Shown piece by piece: positions 9,905 to 19,016 of a stretch of DNA of 64,000 bases (position 1 is its first letter; each line of letters opens with the position of its first letter). Source of the DNA: Desulfuribacillus stibiiarsenatis (lineage in GTDB: Bacteria > Bacillota > Bacilli > Desulfuribacillales > Desulfuribacillaceae). A program made the position numbers and the translations under genes. Where the stretch lies: positions 41,999 to 105,998 of the forward strand of contig NZ_MJAT01000003.1 of the NCBI RefSeq assembly GCF_001742305.1, in the 5' to 3' direction. The notes under the pieces were generated by a model. The model searched no databases, had not been told where the DNA came from, and was given only the letters and a program-made list of their open reading frames with translations.

Positions 9905-11179
9905 ATGCTTGAGAGAATGAAGACCGTTATCTTAACGACGCTTGTGATCACAAGTCTTATGTTATCAGCAATCCTTTCTTACGTATCACCGGAATATTCA
10001 CCACTGGTTTATACGGAAGAGCCTAGTAAAAATCAAGATTTTAATTATGTATATGTAGATGAAACGCTCATTCCCCGGGAAATAAGAGCCTTTTCTGGAC
10101 AAGAGAAGAACACAATCTATCCAATGAGTCAAGACTTTAATGAAATCTATCAGTCGATTCAAAAACTGACAGTAACCAACATTGAAACAACTACGGTAGT
10201 AGATTTAACAAAACACGGGAAGCGAGTCCAACTCAGTTTCTATAAAGCAGTACCTTACGAGCTCTTAAGCCATTTACTAGACATTGAAGTCAGTGATATA
10301 CGTAAAATTGAAGGTAACATCGTTCGTGCGACCTTATACATCGATGCGAAAACAGATCAATTAAAATGCTTATTGGAAGGCGATCGTAATTATCTAGCCA
10401 GCATTCATGGGAATAAAGGACAGTTGAATGAAGTCATTCAGCAGATTATCAATATCACGAAAGTGGAGATGCTTCCGTTAGTAGAAATAGAACTTCTGTC
10501 AATCCAACCGAGGGAATATAGCAATCTGTTGTTTGAGGATTTAACGCAAGTTCGACAAATCCTTGAAAAGGATAAATCAATCATCTATACCGATGGAAAT
10601 CGTGGACTTCGTGTGAATATTGATTCGAATACTATGGAATATACAGACCCAAGCGCAGAAGATGATTTTCAACAACTAAGTACAAAGGACATGCTTTTAG
10701 AATCTGTATACTTCTTAAACGAATATCAGAGCTGGGCGGGAGAGTATATAATAGCGAATATAGATGCGATATCTAAATCCCGAAATGAGTATAGCTTAGT
10801 ATTTCAACAGTTATATTACGGCCTGCCAATTATTTCTCCTAACATACTTCCGCTTTCTGAATTACAATTTAAGATGCAGAATAATCGAGTCAATCGTTTT
10901 CTTCGGTCCACGAAATATCTTGGGGCCGAGATGGATTCAAAAATGGTTAGCATACTACCATCAGAATATATGGCTGCAATTATCAATCGACAGTTCTCAA
11001 GGCCAGAAGATAAGTGGGATTATTTCTTAGCTTACTATCCGGAACAAATTACCGCTCAAAAAGTGCAAATGAGGCCGGTATGGGTTGTCGTTAACAAGCA
11101 ATCTGTAAGTGCGGCATATGATGCTAGGAACGGTCAAGAGATTCATCAGATTGGTGGGTGGGCGTATGGATCTAGGTAA
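9905..11179 (+). CDS. yycH: WalK regulator YycH
   Basis: YycH is a membrane-anchored extracytoplasmic protein that, with YycI, adjusts WalK activity. One N-terminal transmembrane helix (about residues 7-26) is followed by an all-extracellular domain. The sequence is divergent, as usual for YycH, and the call rests on length (424), topology and position directly after walK. GAGGAGGG overlaps the end of walK. The 3' end overlaps yycI by 14 bases, implying translational coupling. Confidence 0.88.
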   Translation: MLERMKTVILTTLVITSLMLSAILSYVSPEYSPLVYTEEPSKNQDFNYVYVDETLIPREIRAFSGQEKNTIYPMSQDFNEIYQSIQKLTVTNIETTTVVDLTKHGKRVQLSFYKAVPYELLSHLLDIEVSDIRKIEGNIVRATLYIDAKTDQLKCLLEGDRNYLASIHGNKGQLNEVIQQIINITKVEMLPLVEIELLSIQPREYSNLLFEDLTQVRQILEKDKSIIYTDGNRGLRVNIDSNTMEYTDPSAEDDFQQLSTKDMLLESVYFLNEYQSWAGEYIIANIDAISKSRNEYSLVFQQLYYGLPIISPNILPLSELQFKMQNNRVNRFLRSTKYLGAEMDSKMVSILPSEYMAAIINRQFSRPEDKWDYFLAYYPEQITAQKVQMRPVWVVVNKQSVSAAYDARNGQEIHQIGGWAYGSR

Positions 11180-11993
11180 GGCGAAGACAATTTTGATAGT
11201 AGCGTTTCTGTTCCTTAACGGTTTATTAGCCTATCAACTATATTTGAAGTTTGCTAGTGATCAGGATTACCTTAATATTCTTCAGGAAGAAGTAAATGAG
11301 GTAGAAGAACTACTAGCAAAACACAGAATAAATATAAACGTTCCAATACCATTGGATGCAACAGATATGGCCCACCTAAAAGTGCTGAGAGAACTCTATT
11401 ATGTGGAAGACGTTATGGATAAGATTGACCCGATAATTCAGCTGCATGTAACGATGGATGTCAATACATTCCAAGGCATTCATTATACATGGAACAGGGA
11501 AACAAACAACCAGGCGGAAGCATATGATATATCTATGGGGTATAAGGAATTTCTCGATAACTATGTAGTCAATGGGTATAAGTACGAATTGCAAAAAGAA
11601 GATATTGTGAATGGAAATGGCGAGGTTATTTTTGTACAATATTATGGTAGGCACCCGATATACGGAACAACCATTATTGCAACTGTAGAAAACAATAAGA
11701 TTATCGAGTGGTATCAACAGATGATTACGAATGTAAGTTTTGAACCGCAAAAGAGACCAATTCTTGCAGCGGCAACAGCTTTAAGGAAACTTGTTACGAT
11801 TATCGGAAATAGCAAGGCAGTGATTGAAAAGGTAGAACTAGGGTATTATAGTCGCTCAATCGATACCGAGACATGGCTGTTACCACCCGTTTGGTATATC
11901 GAACTAAAGGATGGGCAACGTTTCTATATTAATGCCTTTACAGGGGAGTTGGAGGGTTTACAAGCGCAAGCAAATGTAGGGGAGGACCAGTAA
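11166..11993 (+). CDS. yycI: WalK regulator YycI
   Basis: Second accessory protein of WalK, 275 residues with one N-terminal transmembrane helix (MDLGKAKTILIVAFLFLNGL). The ATG at 11166 is chosen over an upstream in-frame ATG at 11109 because GGTGGGTGGG lies immediately before it and the membrane helix then begins a few residues in, as in the family. The C-terminal YycI-type region contains the WLLPPVWYIELKDGQRFYINAFTGE segment in two parts. Its stop overlaps the next start in TAATG. Confidence 0.88.
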   Translation: MDLGKAKTILIVAFLFLNGLLAYQLYLKFASDQDYLNILQEEVNEVEELLAKHRININVPIPLDATDMAHLKVLRELYYVEDVMDKIDPIIQLHVTMDVNTFQGIHYTWNRETNNQAEAYDISMGYKEFLDNYVVNGYKYELQKEDIVNGNGEVIFVQYYGRHPIYGTTIIATVENNKIIEWYQQMITNVSFEPQKRPILAAATALRKLVTIIGNSKAVIEKVELGYYSRSIDTETWLLPPVWYIELKDGQRFYINAFTGELEGLQAQANVGEDQ

Positions 11994-12631
11994 TGAGATT
12001 ATTCTTAGTACGTCATGGGCAGACTGTCGCCAATGCCGAGCGTAGGTTTCAGGGTCATAAGGATTTCCCCCTATCGAATATAGGGGAGAAACAAGCGGAA
12101 CGAGTGGCCGAAAGATTTAAGAAAACTAGAATTCAGCAGATTTACTCTAGTGATTTGGGAAGGGCATATAACACAGCGCAGACAATTGCATCGTATCATC
12201 AATTGCCAGTTGTCAAAGAAAAGCTTTTTCGTGAATATAGTTGGGGTGTATTCGATGGATTAACATTAAAGGAAGCAGCCATTCAATTTCCTGAGATTGC
12301 GGAGAACAATGCTTCGGATTGGAGCGCTGTTGATATACCAGAAAAAGAAGCATATTTAGAATTTTTGCAAAGAGCGCAAGATGCATTACAATTACTAGTG
12401 GATCGGCATATGGGGGAGAAGGTCTTGGTCGTTAGTCATGGGAGATTTCTGAATGCGCTCATGACACAGATTTTACGTCTAGTGGAAGATCACGTTTGGG
12501 CATTTACCTTTGCGAATACTTCCGTTTCTGTGGTAGACTTTGCTCATGGTCAACACCCGAAGGTCCGTTTGTTTAATGACACTTCTCATTTAATAGGATT
12601 ACCAGGTATCGAAGATTATTTTAATAGATAA
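11993..12631 (+). CDS. Histidine phosphatase family protein (phosphoglycerate mutase-like)
   Basis: Begins MRLFLVRHGQTVANAERRFQG, the RHG signature with phospho-accepting H8. A second catalytic histidine lies in VLVVSHGRFLNAL. The 212-residue size fits broad-specificity GpmB/CobC-like phosphatases rather than glycolytic mutase. Its ATG overlaps the yycI stop, with GGAGG just upstream, so it is translated as part of the wal operon. Insertion of such a phosphatase between yycI and yycJ is not the B. subtilis arrangement. The substrate cannot be told. Confidence 0.88.
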   Translation: MRLFLVRHGQTVANAERRFQGHKDFPLSNIGEKQAERVAERFKKTRIQQIYSSDLGRAYNTAQTIASYHQLPVVKEKLFREYSWGVFDGLTLKEAAIQFPEIAENNASDWSAVDIPEKEAYLEFLQRAQDALQLLVDRHMGEKVLVVSHGRFLNALMTQILRLVEDHVWAFTFANTSVSVVDFAHGQHPKVRLFNDTSHLIGLPGIEDYFNR

Positions 12632-12656
12632 GATATTGCAGGAGAGGAATTACACA

Positions 12657-13457
12657 ATGGTCCGATATAGTGTGTTAGCTAGTGGAAGCACAGGAAATGC
12701 TATTTTGATTCAGACGGATACGACAAGTATTCTAGTTGATGCTGGTCTAAGTGGCAAACAGATAGAGAAAGCAATGCACGAGATTGGAGTATCAGCCGAT
12801 TGTCTAGATGGGATTGTTATTACCCACGAACACCAGGACCATGTCAAAGGCGCAGGGATTTTATCTAGACGATATAAAATCCCTGTCTTTTGCAATCAAA
12901 AAACTTGGGACGGAATGGAACATATTGTAGGGGAAATTAAGACAGGCTATCAAGAAATATTCTGTACTGGAGATCGTATGGAAATCGGGAACCTAGCCCT
13001 AGAATCATTTGCAATTTCACATGATGCGAAGGATCCGGTTGGTTATTGTGTGTTTGCTGGTAATACCAAGATATCCGTAGCTACAGATATGGGGTATGTA
13101 AATGCGAAAATGAAGCAACGCATTATCGATTCCGATGCTTTGATCATTGAAGCGAACCATGATGTAGAAATGCTTCGAATTGGTCCCTATCCTTGGCATT
13201 TAAAGCAAAGGATTCTAAGCGACCACGGTCATTTATCGAACGAAACAGCCGCAGAGATACTCACAGAGGTAATCACAGCCAATACGCAATGCGTACATTT
13301 AGCGCATTTAAGCGCTGAGAATAATATGCCTGTGTTAGCGCATATGACCGTAAAAACAATACTAGAGCAAGAGCAGTTTAAAGTGGGACAAGAGTTCGAC
13401 CTAGAAATTACATACCCAGATAAACCAACGAAGCTTCGTTCTGTACGTAGAAGATAG
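12657..13457 (+). CDS. yycJ: Metallo-beta-lactamase fold hydrolase YycJ (WalJ)
   Basis: Last gene of the wal operon, 266 residues. The dimetal site H57-E58-H59-Q60-D61-H62 (THEHQDH) is intact and further MBL ligands occur as SHDA and EANHD. YycJ homologues are 5'-3' exonuclease-like proteins implicated in DNA repair and cell-wall phenotypes. The ATG at 12657 is chosen because GGAGAGG at 12641-12647 precedes it; an in-frame TTG at 12636 has no ribosome site. A small hairpin, AGCAATC...GATTGCT, follows the stop codon. Confidence 0.93.
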   Translation: MVRYSVLASGSTGNAILIQTDTTSILVDAGLSGKQIEKAMHEIGVSADCLDGIVITHEHQDHVKGAGILSRRYKIPVFCNQKTWDGMEHIVGEIKTGYQEIFCTGDRMEIGNLALESFAISHDAKDPVGYCVFAGNTKISVATDMGYVNAKMKQRIIDSDALIIEANHDVEMLRIGPYPWHLKQRILSDHGHLSNETAAEILTEVITANTQCVHLAHLSAENNMPVLAHMTVKTILEQEQFKVGQEFDLEITYPDKPTKLRSVRRR

Positions 13458-13479
13458 CAATCATAGATTGCTTGGCTAA

Positions 13480-13698
13480 CTACTGGACACGTATGCGCTT
13501 TTGGTCAATTTCAACTTCATGCCCGAGATCTAATGCTTGGGCTCTTTCTATGATTTCTGAACGAGTGATAAGACCCTTTTCCGCAAGGATTTCTACCAAA
13601 GCGGTAAGAACTAAAGTGTTCTTATAGTCTACTTCCTTCAAATCTGCTATTTGTCCGAATATCTGCAATAAGCTCATACAATCCTTGGATCGATTCAT
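13480..13698 (-). CDS. Small conserved-looking protein of unknown function
   Basis: A 72-residue protein, start MNRSKDCMSLLQIFGQIADLK, predicted mostly helical with a central ALVEILAEKGLITRSEIIERA stretch that resembles a helix-turn-helix-like element. The ATG at 13698 is supported by AAAGGAGC about 9 bases upstream on the minus strand; an in-frame upstream ATG at 13725 precedes that site. It lies convergent to yycJ and divergent from htrA. I do not recognise the family; codon use and the ribosome site argue that it is real. Confidence 0.6.
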   Translation of the reverse strand: MNRSKDCMSLLQIFGQIADLKEVDYKNTLVLTALVEILAEKGLITRSEIIERAQALDLGHEVEIDQKRIRVQ

Positions 13699-13887
13699 AC
13701 GTAAACAGCTCCTTTTATATTTCATTTGTTACAACAAAGTGAACTTTCACTAGTAACAGTATGGCAGGTTTTACCTTGTCCTATACTAAGTGATACCTAT
13801 ATAAATCAAGATATGCTTGTACTACCGAAATATGCGTAGAGAAAATTGAAATGATAAAAAGTTCACAGCATTGTCAAATATGATAAA

Positions 13888-13916
13888 TTGCAGCGGGTTT
13901 TTTTTATAAGTATAAT
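13888..13916 (+). promoter_or_regulatory. Promoter of htrA
   Basis: TTGCAG at 13888-13893 and TATAAT at 13911-13916, spacer 17 bases, 52 bases upstream of the htrA start. The -10 is perfect. Confidence 0.7.
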
Positions 13917-13968
13917 ATGTTACATCAGGGAATAATTAAGAATATCCGTAATAAAGGAGTGCAGTTAG

Positions 13969-15186
13969 ATGACTTACGATGATGAGTTTTTTGAGAGAAA
14001 GCCTAAGAACAAAGGTTTTAGTGGGTTTACTTTAATTGCAATCGCACTAATCGCTTCTTTAATTGGGGGCGGAACAGTGGCTATGTTTGTACCAACTATG
14101 ATTAATAATGGGATGATTAACATAGGTGCGGTACAAAATGCTAATAATGACACTGGACTATTTCAGATTCAACAACGAGGGAATAACACAGGGGATCCAC
14201 GGCAGGTTCAATTAGAAGTGACCACTGCGATAGTAGAGGCAGTCGATCGGGTGAAGCCTGCAGTAGTGGGGATTATTAATATCCAAAATGCGGGGAGAGG
14301 GTTCTTTACGAACCACCAATCGTATGAGGCAGGAAGCGGCTCTGGTGTCGTGATTAATGTGAGAGATGGAAAAGCGTTAATCGTTACTAACCATCACGTC
14401 ATTGAAGGGGCTACGGATTTAGCAGTAACTCTTCCAGAGGGAGAGCAAGTGCAAGCCCGTTTAGTCGGAACGGATGAATTAACGGATTTGGCTGTTATAG
14501 AAATTGATGCCACACACGTAACAGCAGTTGCAACCTTTGGTAACTCAGACGCTCTTCGTCCGGGGGAACCAGCAATTGCGATTGGGAATCCTCTAGGCTT
14601 AGAATTTGCCCAAACAGTTACCGTTGGAGTTATCAGTGCTACCCAACGAGCGCTCCCAGTTCAGATTGGCGGTAATAAGGTATATGAAGTGAACGTCATT
14701 CAAACTGACGCTGCGATTAACTTTGGGAACAGTGGTGGGGCATTAGTGAATATACAAGGGGAATTAATTGGTATTAACAGTGCGAAGATTGCTCGTGCAG
14801 GAGTCGAAGGGATAGGATTCTCGATTCCAATCAATGATGCAGAGCCAATTATCAACGATTTAATTCGCCATGGAAGGGTTATAAGACCGTATTTAGGGAT
14901 TGCACCGAGAGACCTAACGACTGTACCTGACCAAATGCGTCCGAACATTCCAGTCAAAGATGGTGTGATTTTAGCAGATACCCCAGTGGGCCCTGCAGCA
15001 GCGGCGGGATTACAGGCATATGACGTAATTGTTGAGATTGATGGAAATGCCATTGATAACAGTGTCACATTACGTCAAGTCCTGTATGGAAAACGTGTAG
15101 GCGATGTGATTAATGTTGTGTTCTATCGGGAAAGAGAACGTCTGCAGACGCAAATTACATTATCAGAGCTACCTGAGACACCATAA
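13969..15186 (+). CDS. htrA: Membrane-anchored serine protease HtrA (S1C, one PDZ domain)
   Basis: Surface quality-control protease, related to YycK/HtrC of Bacillus next to walRK. A transmembrane anchor lies at about residues 19-42. The trypsin-like domain has H143 (TNHHVIEGA), D173 (LTDLAVIEID) and S255 (NFGNSGGAL). One PDZ domain follows (about 300-400), with the substrate-binding-loop region IRPYLGI. The length of 405 residues is typical. AAAGGAGTG is placed before the ATG. It is monocistronic, with its own promoter and a terminator about 100 bases after the stop. Confidence 0.95.
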   Translation: MTYDDEFFERKPKNKGFSGFTLIAIALIASLIGGGTVAMFVPTMINNGMINIGAVQNANNDTGLFQIQQRGNNTGDPRQVQLEVTTAIVEAVDRVKPAVVGIINIQNAGRGFFTNHQSYEAGSGSGVVINVRDGKALIVTNHHVIEGATDLAVTLPEGEQVQARLVGTDELTDLAVIEIDATHVTAVATFGNSDALRPGEPAIAIGNPLGLEFAQTVTVGVISATQRALPVQIGGNKVYEVNVIQTDAAINFGNSGGALVNIQGELIGINSAKIARAGVEGIGFSIPINDAEPIINDLIRHGRVIRPYLGIAPRDLTTVPDQMRPNIPVKDGVILADTPVGPAAAAGLQAYDVIVEIDGNAIDNSVTLRQVLYGKRVGDVINVVFYRERERLQTQITLSELPETP

Positions 15187-15551
15187 TAGAAAAAATTCAT
15201 ACATCAATAGAGCAAAGCAAAATACCATAATAGCAAAGCAAAAAACATAAAGTAATACTCAATAGAGTAAATTTGAAATGTGTAAAAGAAGCTTAGGAAT
15301 TTAAAATCCTAGCTTCTTTTTTGCACTTAATATCTTTACGATAGAAATAGTAGGTTTTCTGTTATTAATTAAAGTTATACATTTCTCCACGAGATATAAG
15401 AGGGTTAAATTCAATTAGCTTAAAAACATTCTTCAATTTAAGTGGTTTGACCTGTTTGTTTTGGAACAAGCGCTCAGACACCATTTGAAACTCAGCAAAT
15501 GTGGTAACCTAATATACGTCCTTAGAGCCAGGGGATTTGGCGACTTAGTAA
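15187..15551. other. Intergenic stretch after htrA with terminator and possible gene remnant
   Basis: After two copies of AGCAAAGCAAAA-type sequence (about 15212-15242), a strong terminator occupies 15285-15322. On the minus strand at 15365-15484 an uninterrupted 39-codon stretch reads MVSERLFQNKQVKPL onward. It looks protein-like but has no ribosome site and an in-frame stop upstream, so it is best viewed as a possible C-terminal remnant of a lost gene. Confidence 0.35.
15285..15322 (+). terminator. Terminator of htrA
   Basis: AAGAAGCTTAGGA pairs with TCCTAGCTTCTTTTTT around a short A/T loop, followed by the T-run. Confidence 0.9.
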
Positions 15552-16703
15552 TTAGTGGAAGGTTGATTCGACATCTTGTTGTGTTGGGGAGTTGCGTTTA
15601 TTGAAATATTCACAAAGGAATTCCACGGTATTATACATATCTAGGCGACTAGCTCCTTTTACAAGGATGATTGCCCCTGGCTGAATCAACTGCGTTAATT
15701 CACGATGTAAAACCTTACGATATAAAGGTGTTTTATGCTTAACTTTATCCTGTGGGAATCCAGCGGCTATTGCACCAAGACTAATATGGGCAGAAATGTT
15801 GCCATAGGTATACAAGAAGTCGAGGGACTTTGTTGCCGCATAACGACCAACATCTTCGTGGTACTCATTGATTTTCTCACCAAGCTCTGGCATGCTACCA
15901 AGGATGACGATTTTTTGCCTGTTTGTTCCTAAAGTTTCTAATACATCAAGGGCGGCTTTTATTGCCGGTGGATGAGCATGGATTGTATCGTCGATGACGG
16001 TAATCCCATCTTTTAATTTGATTACATCTAAGCGATGCTTCGGACGCCTCACATTTCTAAGGCCGCGGACAATCTCTTGAGGGAGAAAGCCAAGCTTGTC
16101 AGCGACTGCAACCGCGAACAATGCATTATAGACATTATGCGTACCAAACATAGGAATTAAGAATTCATGCTCTTGTGAGTTAAGTATAACTTTGAAAGAC
16201 ATACCATTTTCTGTGTAAGAAACATCAAAAGCGCGGTAATCTGCTGACTCATTATCGATACCAATCGTGAACTTTGCACCCTTAAAGCTATTGGTATGCA
16301 GTAATTGTGAGTTAGTATCATCGAGATTTGTAAAGATCATTCCGTTATCCTCAACGCCGTATAGGAGCTCTGACTTTGCTGCTGCAAGCAGCTCAAGCTT
16401 TCCTTCAAAGTTACCAATATGAGCAAGACCAATGTTTGTGATAACTCCAATGTTTGGCCGTAGAATGTTACAATGCTCAGTAATTACGCCAGGATACGCC
16501 ATCCCGTATTCCACAACAGCGGCTCTATGAAAGTAACTGATTTGCTTCACGTGTTGTTTGGTTTTCTCTGTGGTGTTGTTATTATGATGCGATTCAAATA
16601 CAACCCAACGTTCCCTAAGCACAGCAGATATCAGCGTTTTTACAACGGTTTTCCCTGCACTACCAGTAACAGCTATCGTAGGTTTATCGAAGTCAAATAT
16701 CAT
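15552..16703 (-). CDS. Mur-ligase family protein (MurF-like)
   Basis: An ATP-dependent amide ligase of the Mur superfamily, 383 residues. The P-loop TIAVTGSAGKT lies at about residues 9-19. The central motif NIGLAHIGNFEG with the following AKSELL matches Mur ligases, VIDDTIHAHP corresponds to the MurF DDTYNANP motif, and LVKGASR near the C-terminus matches LVKGSR. The usual N-terminal UDP-sugar domain of MurF is missing, so the substrate is probably not UDP-MurNAc-tripeptide. The start at 16703 follows GGGAGGTGA on the minus strand; an upstream in-frame ATG at 16745 has no site. It stands alone; a role in wall, poly-amino-acid or small-molecule ligation cannot be told. Confidence 0.8.
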   Translation of the reverse strand: MIFDFDKPTIAVTGSAGKTVVKTLISAVLRERWVVFESHHNNNTTEKTKQHVKQISYFHRAAVVEYGMAYPGVITEHCNILRPNIGVITNIGLAHIGNFEGKLELLAAAKSELLYGVEDNGMIFTNLDDTNSQLLHTNSFKGAKFTIGIDNESADYRAFDVSYTENGMSFKVILNSQEHEFLIPMFGTHNVYNALFAVAVADKLGFLPQEIVRGLRNVRRPKHRLDVIKLKDGITVIDDTIHAHPPAIKAALDVLETLGTNRQKIVILGSMPELGEKINEYHEDVGRYAATKSLDFLYTYGNISAHISLGAIAAGFPQDKVKHKTPLYRKVLHRELTQLIQPGAIILVKGASRLDMYNTVEFLCEYFNKRNSPTQQDVESTFH

Positions 16704-16916
16704 AGAATCACCTCCCAGTAGAATCAGAAGCTTTTGTTGTATCATTTGACGTAATCATTGCTCAGTAAATGGCATTACCTGAATTCTATGTGCTTTTGTA
16801 CAATAGTGAAAACTTATACATTATATGCACGACATCTTAAAAAGGATTAAGGAGGACAAGGAAAAGCGAAGAAAAAGTCAGTGAAATAACAAAAATAAAA
16901 AAGCAGGGAATAGAAA

Positions 16917-17552
16917 TTATCTTGTCACTGGAATTTGTGGAGTTACTCTAAATTTATCAGTAGAAGTCTTAGGTTGTACAGTCTTATCCTTGTTCGCATA
17001 CTCATTTTTAAAGTAGCCAATCACTTTCGAGATGATGGCAATTGAAAGAATTGAGAATAGGCCACGCGTGATCCCTAACGCATACATACTAGACATGACA
17101 ACCATAAAATCGAAGATGAAATTCGTCTTCCCTGGGTTAATGTTATAGCGCTTTTGGAGAAACAACGCGAGAATGTTAGCGCCACCTAGGGACGAACCAT
17201 TTTTGAATAAAATAGATAGACCCAAGCCGATAATAATGCCACCAGCAATAGCGCCAAACCAGATTGGTAGCGTGAACGCTGGCAACCATTGTGTAACACT
17301 TGTCATAAGCGATAAGAGCGTGACGGATATGATACTAGAAATGGTAAACTTCCATCCCATACGAAGTACTGAAAAGACATAAAAAGGTATATTCACAAGA
17401 AAGAACACAAGGGAGAAAGGTACATTCAAAAGATACGAAGCACTTAAGGATAGGCCTGCCGTTCCACCAGTTCCAATCATGGAATGTTTTAATAGGATGA
17501 CGCCAACACTTGCAAGAAAGCATCCTAACAATATATTCAATATTTTTTTCAT
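16917..17552 (-). CDS. YitT-family membrane protein lacking the DUF2179 tail
   Basis: A 211-residue integral membrane protein with about five or six helices. Its motifs GCFLASVGVILL, GTGGTAGLSL and NGSSLGGANILALFLQKRYNINPGKTNF are typical of the YitT/DUF161 family. Typical YitT proteins are about 280 residues with a C-terminal cytosolic DUF2179 domain. Here the chain ends shortly after the last helix with a Lys/Thr-rich tail. GAGGGAAG precedes the ATG on the minus strand. It is divergent from the Lrp-type regulator, which may control it. The function of the family is poorly known. Confidence 0.8.
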   Translation of the reverse strand: MKKILNILLGCFLASVGVILLKHSMIGTGGTAGLSLSASYLLNVPFSLVFFLVNIPFYVFSVLRMGWKFTISSIISVTLLSLMTSVTQWLPAFTLPIWFGAIAGGIIIGLGLSILFKNGSSLGGANILALFLQKRYNINPGKTNFIFDFMVVMSSMYALGITRGLFSILSIAIISKVIGYFKNEYANKDKTVQPKTSTDKFRVTPQIPVTR

Positions 17553-17773
17553 TTGCTTCCCTCTATTCTATTGTTTGAATACAGATGCGATTATTAATAA
17601 CATTAATGTTATGATATAAATTGATGAAATGACATAGCATTCTGCAGGAAATTAAGCATTTGTATATTCGTTTTGAACCAAATACATAAGAGTGGCGTGC
17701 ATATTGAAATCGCGATATAATGTAGCAAGGCAAAACTTTATTAGTTTAAAACCTTGTCTGATGGAGGGGTAAT

Positions 17774-18205
17774 ATGGACGTCATTGACCGTAATATGTTA
17801 GCAATTCTTCAAAGAGATGCGCGTATCACGATTAGCGAGCTTTCGAAAGAGTTAGCACTGAGCCGACCGAGTGTAGCAGAGCGGCTACATCGTTTGCAAG
17901 AAAAGGGAGTCATCGAAGAGTTCACTGCTAGAGTTTCTTTGCCTGCTTTAGGGAAAGATATTCTTTTGGTTATACTAGTGAGTGGGTTGAAAGTATCGAT
18001 TGAAGATTTTGAGCAATTCGTGAAGAAGGAAGAGGAAATTATCGAGTGTCATCGTGTAACAGGGGAAGTCAGCTATTATCTGAAAGCGGCAGTGTCCAAT
18101 ATGAACTCCATGAGACTATTGATTGACCGTTTGATTCCTTATGGTAGTATTAATACATCTACTGTACTAGCCTCACCAGTTCCGTATCGGCATCTTGTTC
18201 CGTGA
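17774..18205 (+). CDS. Lrp/AsnC family transcriptional regulator
   Basis: An N-terminal winged helix (about residues 1-55, ISELSKELALSRPSVAERLHRLQEKGVI) is followed by an alpha/beta ligand-binding domain, for 143 residues in all. GGAGGGG lies before the ATG. A TATAAT hexamer at 17716-17721 sits at a suitable distance, but no good -35 accompanies it. Divergent placement beside the YitT-like gene suggests local regulation, in line with many Lrp-type regulators of transporters. The effector amino acid is not predictable. Confidence 0.88.
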   Translation: MDVIDRNMLAILQRDARITISELSKELALSRPSVAERLHRLQEKGVIEEFTARVSLPALGKDILLVILVSGLKVSIEDFEQFVKKEEEIIECHRVTGEVSYYLKAAVSNMNSMRLLIDRLIPYGSINTSTVLASPVPYRHLVP

Positions 18206-18236
18206 AAGCACTAACCTTCGAAGATAAATAGTAAAG

Positions 18237-18328
18237 CCTAAAGATAGAAATAAAACATAAAGATGGGAAAAATCCTAAAGGTGGAATAAACCTAAAGATG
18301 AAAATAAAACCTGAAAGAAAACAAAAAA
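18237..18328 (+). repeat. Degenerate tandem repeat, unit about 18 bases
   Basis: Units beginning CCTAAAGAT or close variants start near 18237, 18255, 18274, 18291 and 18310, giving about 4-5 copies with a period of 17-19 bases. The purine-rich units have the form CCTAAAGATRGAAATAAAA. The array lies in the leader of the CxxC protein gene, immediately before its ribosome site. Confidence 0.7.
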
Positions 18329-18358
18329 TTCAAAAAAATACACAGGAGGTTGATATAT

Positions 18359-18775
18359 ATGGAACAATATACATTTTCGTATGATGGCAAAGAGTTAGTT
18401 TTACATGAGGGGAATTGTATCGAATTTTATAACGATGAGGAACAACCTGTTGAGGGGTTGTCGCTTCCGCAAATCCTTCAACTCCTTAAGGAGTATCCAG
18501 ACGTTACCTTTGACTTAGAATATTATAATGGTGCATGTCCCAGTTGTTTGGCTGGAAAAGAGGAGAAAGCAAAGGTATTCAAATTTCTAGCATATAACTT
18601 CTCCGTGTATACACTAGAGAGACAATATGTAATAAGCTCCATTTCGAAAGATAAAGACGCAACCTTTAGCCAAATGTTAAAGCATGGCAAGGTTGATAAC
18701 AGCTATAGTGTGAGTGTTGTTGTTTGCCCTAGTTGTGGGGACTATTCTATTGAAATTCTAGAATGCGAAGTGTAA
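18359..18775 (+). CDS. Uncharacterised protein with two CPxC motifs
   Basis: A 138-residue soluble protein, family not recognised. Two cysteine pairs, CPSC in NGACPSCLAG and CPSC in VVVCPSCGDYS, plus a final Cys (LECEV), suggest a zinc or redox site. The ATG at 18359 is chosen because AGGAGGT at 18344-18350 ends just before it; a TTG at 18350 would overlap that site. It has its own terminator and lies between the Lrp regulator and a two-component system, and it appears monocistronic. Confidence 0.75.
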   Translation: MEQYTFSYDGKELVLHEGNCIEFYNDEEQPVEGLSLPQILQLLKEYPDVTFDLEYYNGACPSCLAGKEEKAKVFKFLAYNFSVYTLERQYVISSISKDKDATFSQMLKHGKVDNSYSVSVVVCPSCGDYSIEILECEV

Positions 18776-18819
18776 AGGTTAATAGTGAATTTCTAAAGAT
18801 AAGAACGTAAAAAATTTTG

Positions 18820-18853
18820 AGTACCACAGACGGTGATTCTGTGGTACTTTTCT
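18820..18853 (+). terminator. Terminator after the CPxC protein gene
   Basis: AGTACCACAGA pairs perfectly with TCTGTGGTACT around a seven-base loop and is followed by TTTCTT. Confidence 0.9.
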
Positions 18854-19016
18854 TAATTTAGTCACTATTCTTAGTAGCATTAATCATAAATTCTTAAGAA
18901 TTGTCATGAAGAAATATTAAGATTTACCTATTAAAATGAAATCATCCTGCAGGAGCAATATGTTATATTTGAAAGAATGTAGAAAAGAAAAATGACGCAA
19001 AAGGCGGCGAACAACC

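Noticed and set aside
18237..18328. Tandem repeat considered as a CRISPR array
   Set aside because: Units are 18 bases with no distinct spacers and no cas genes nearby.
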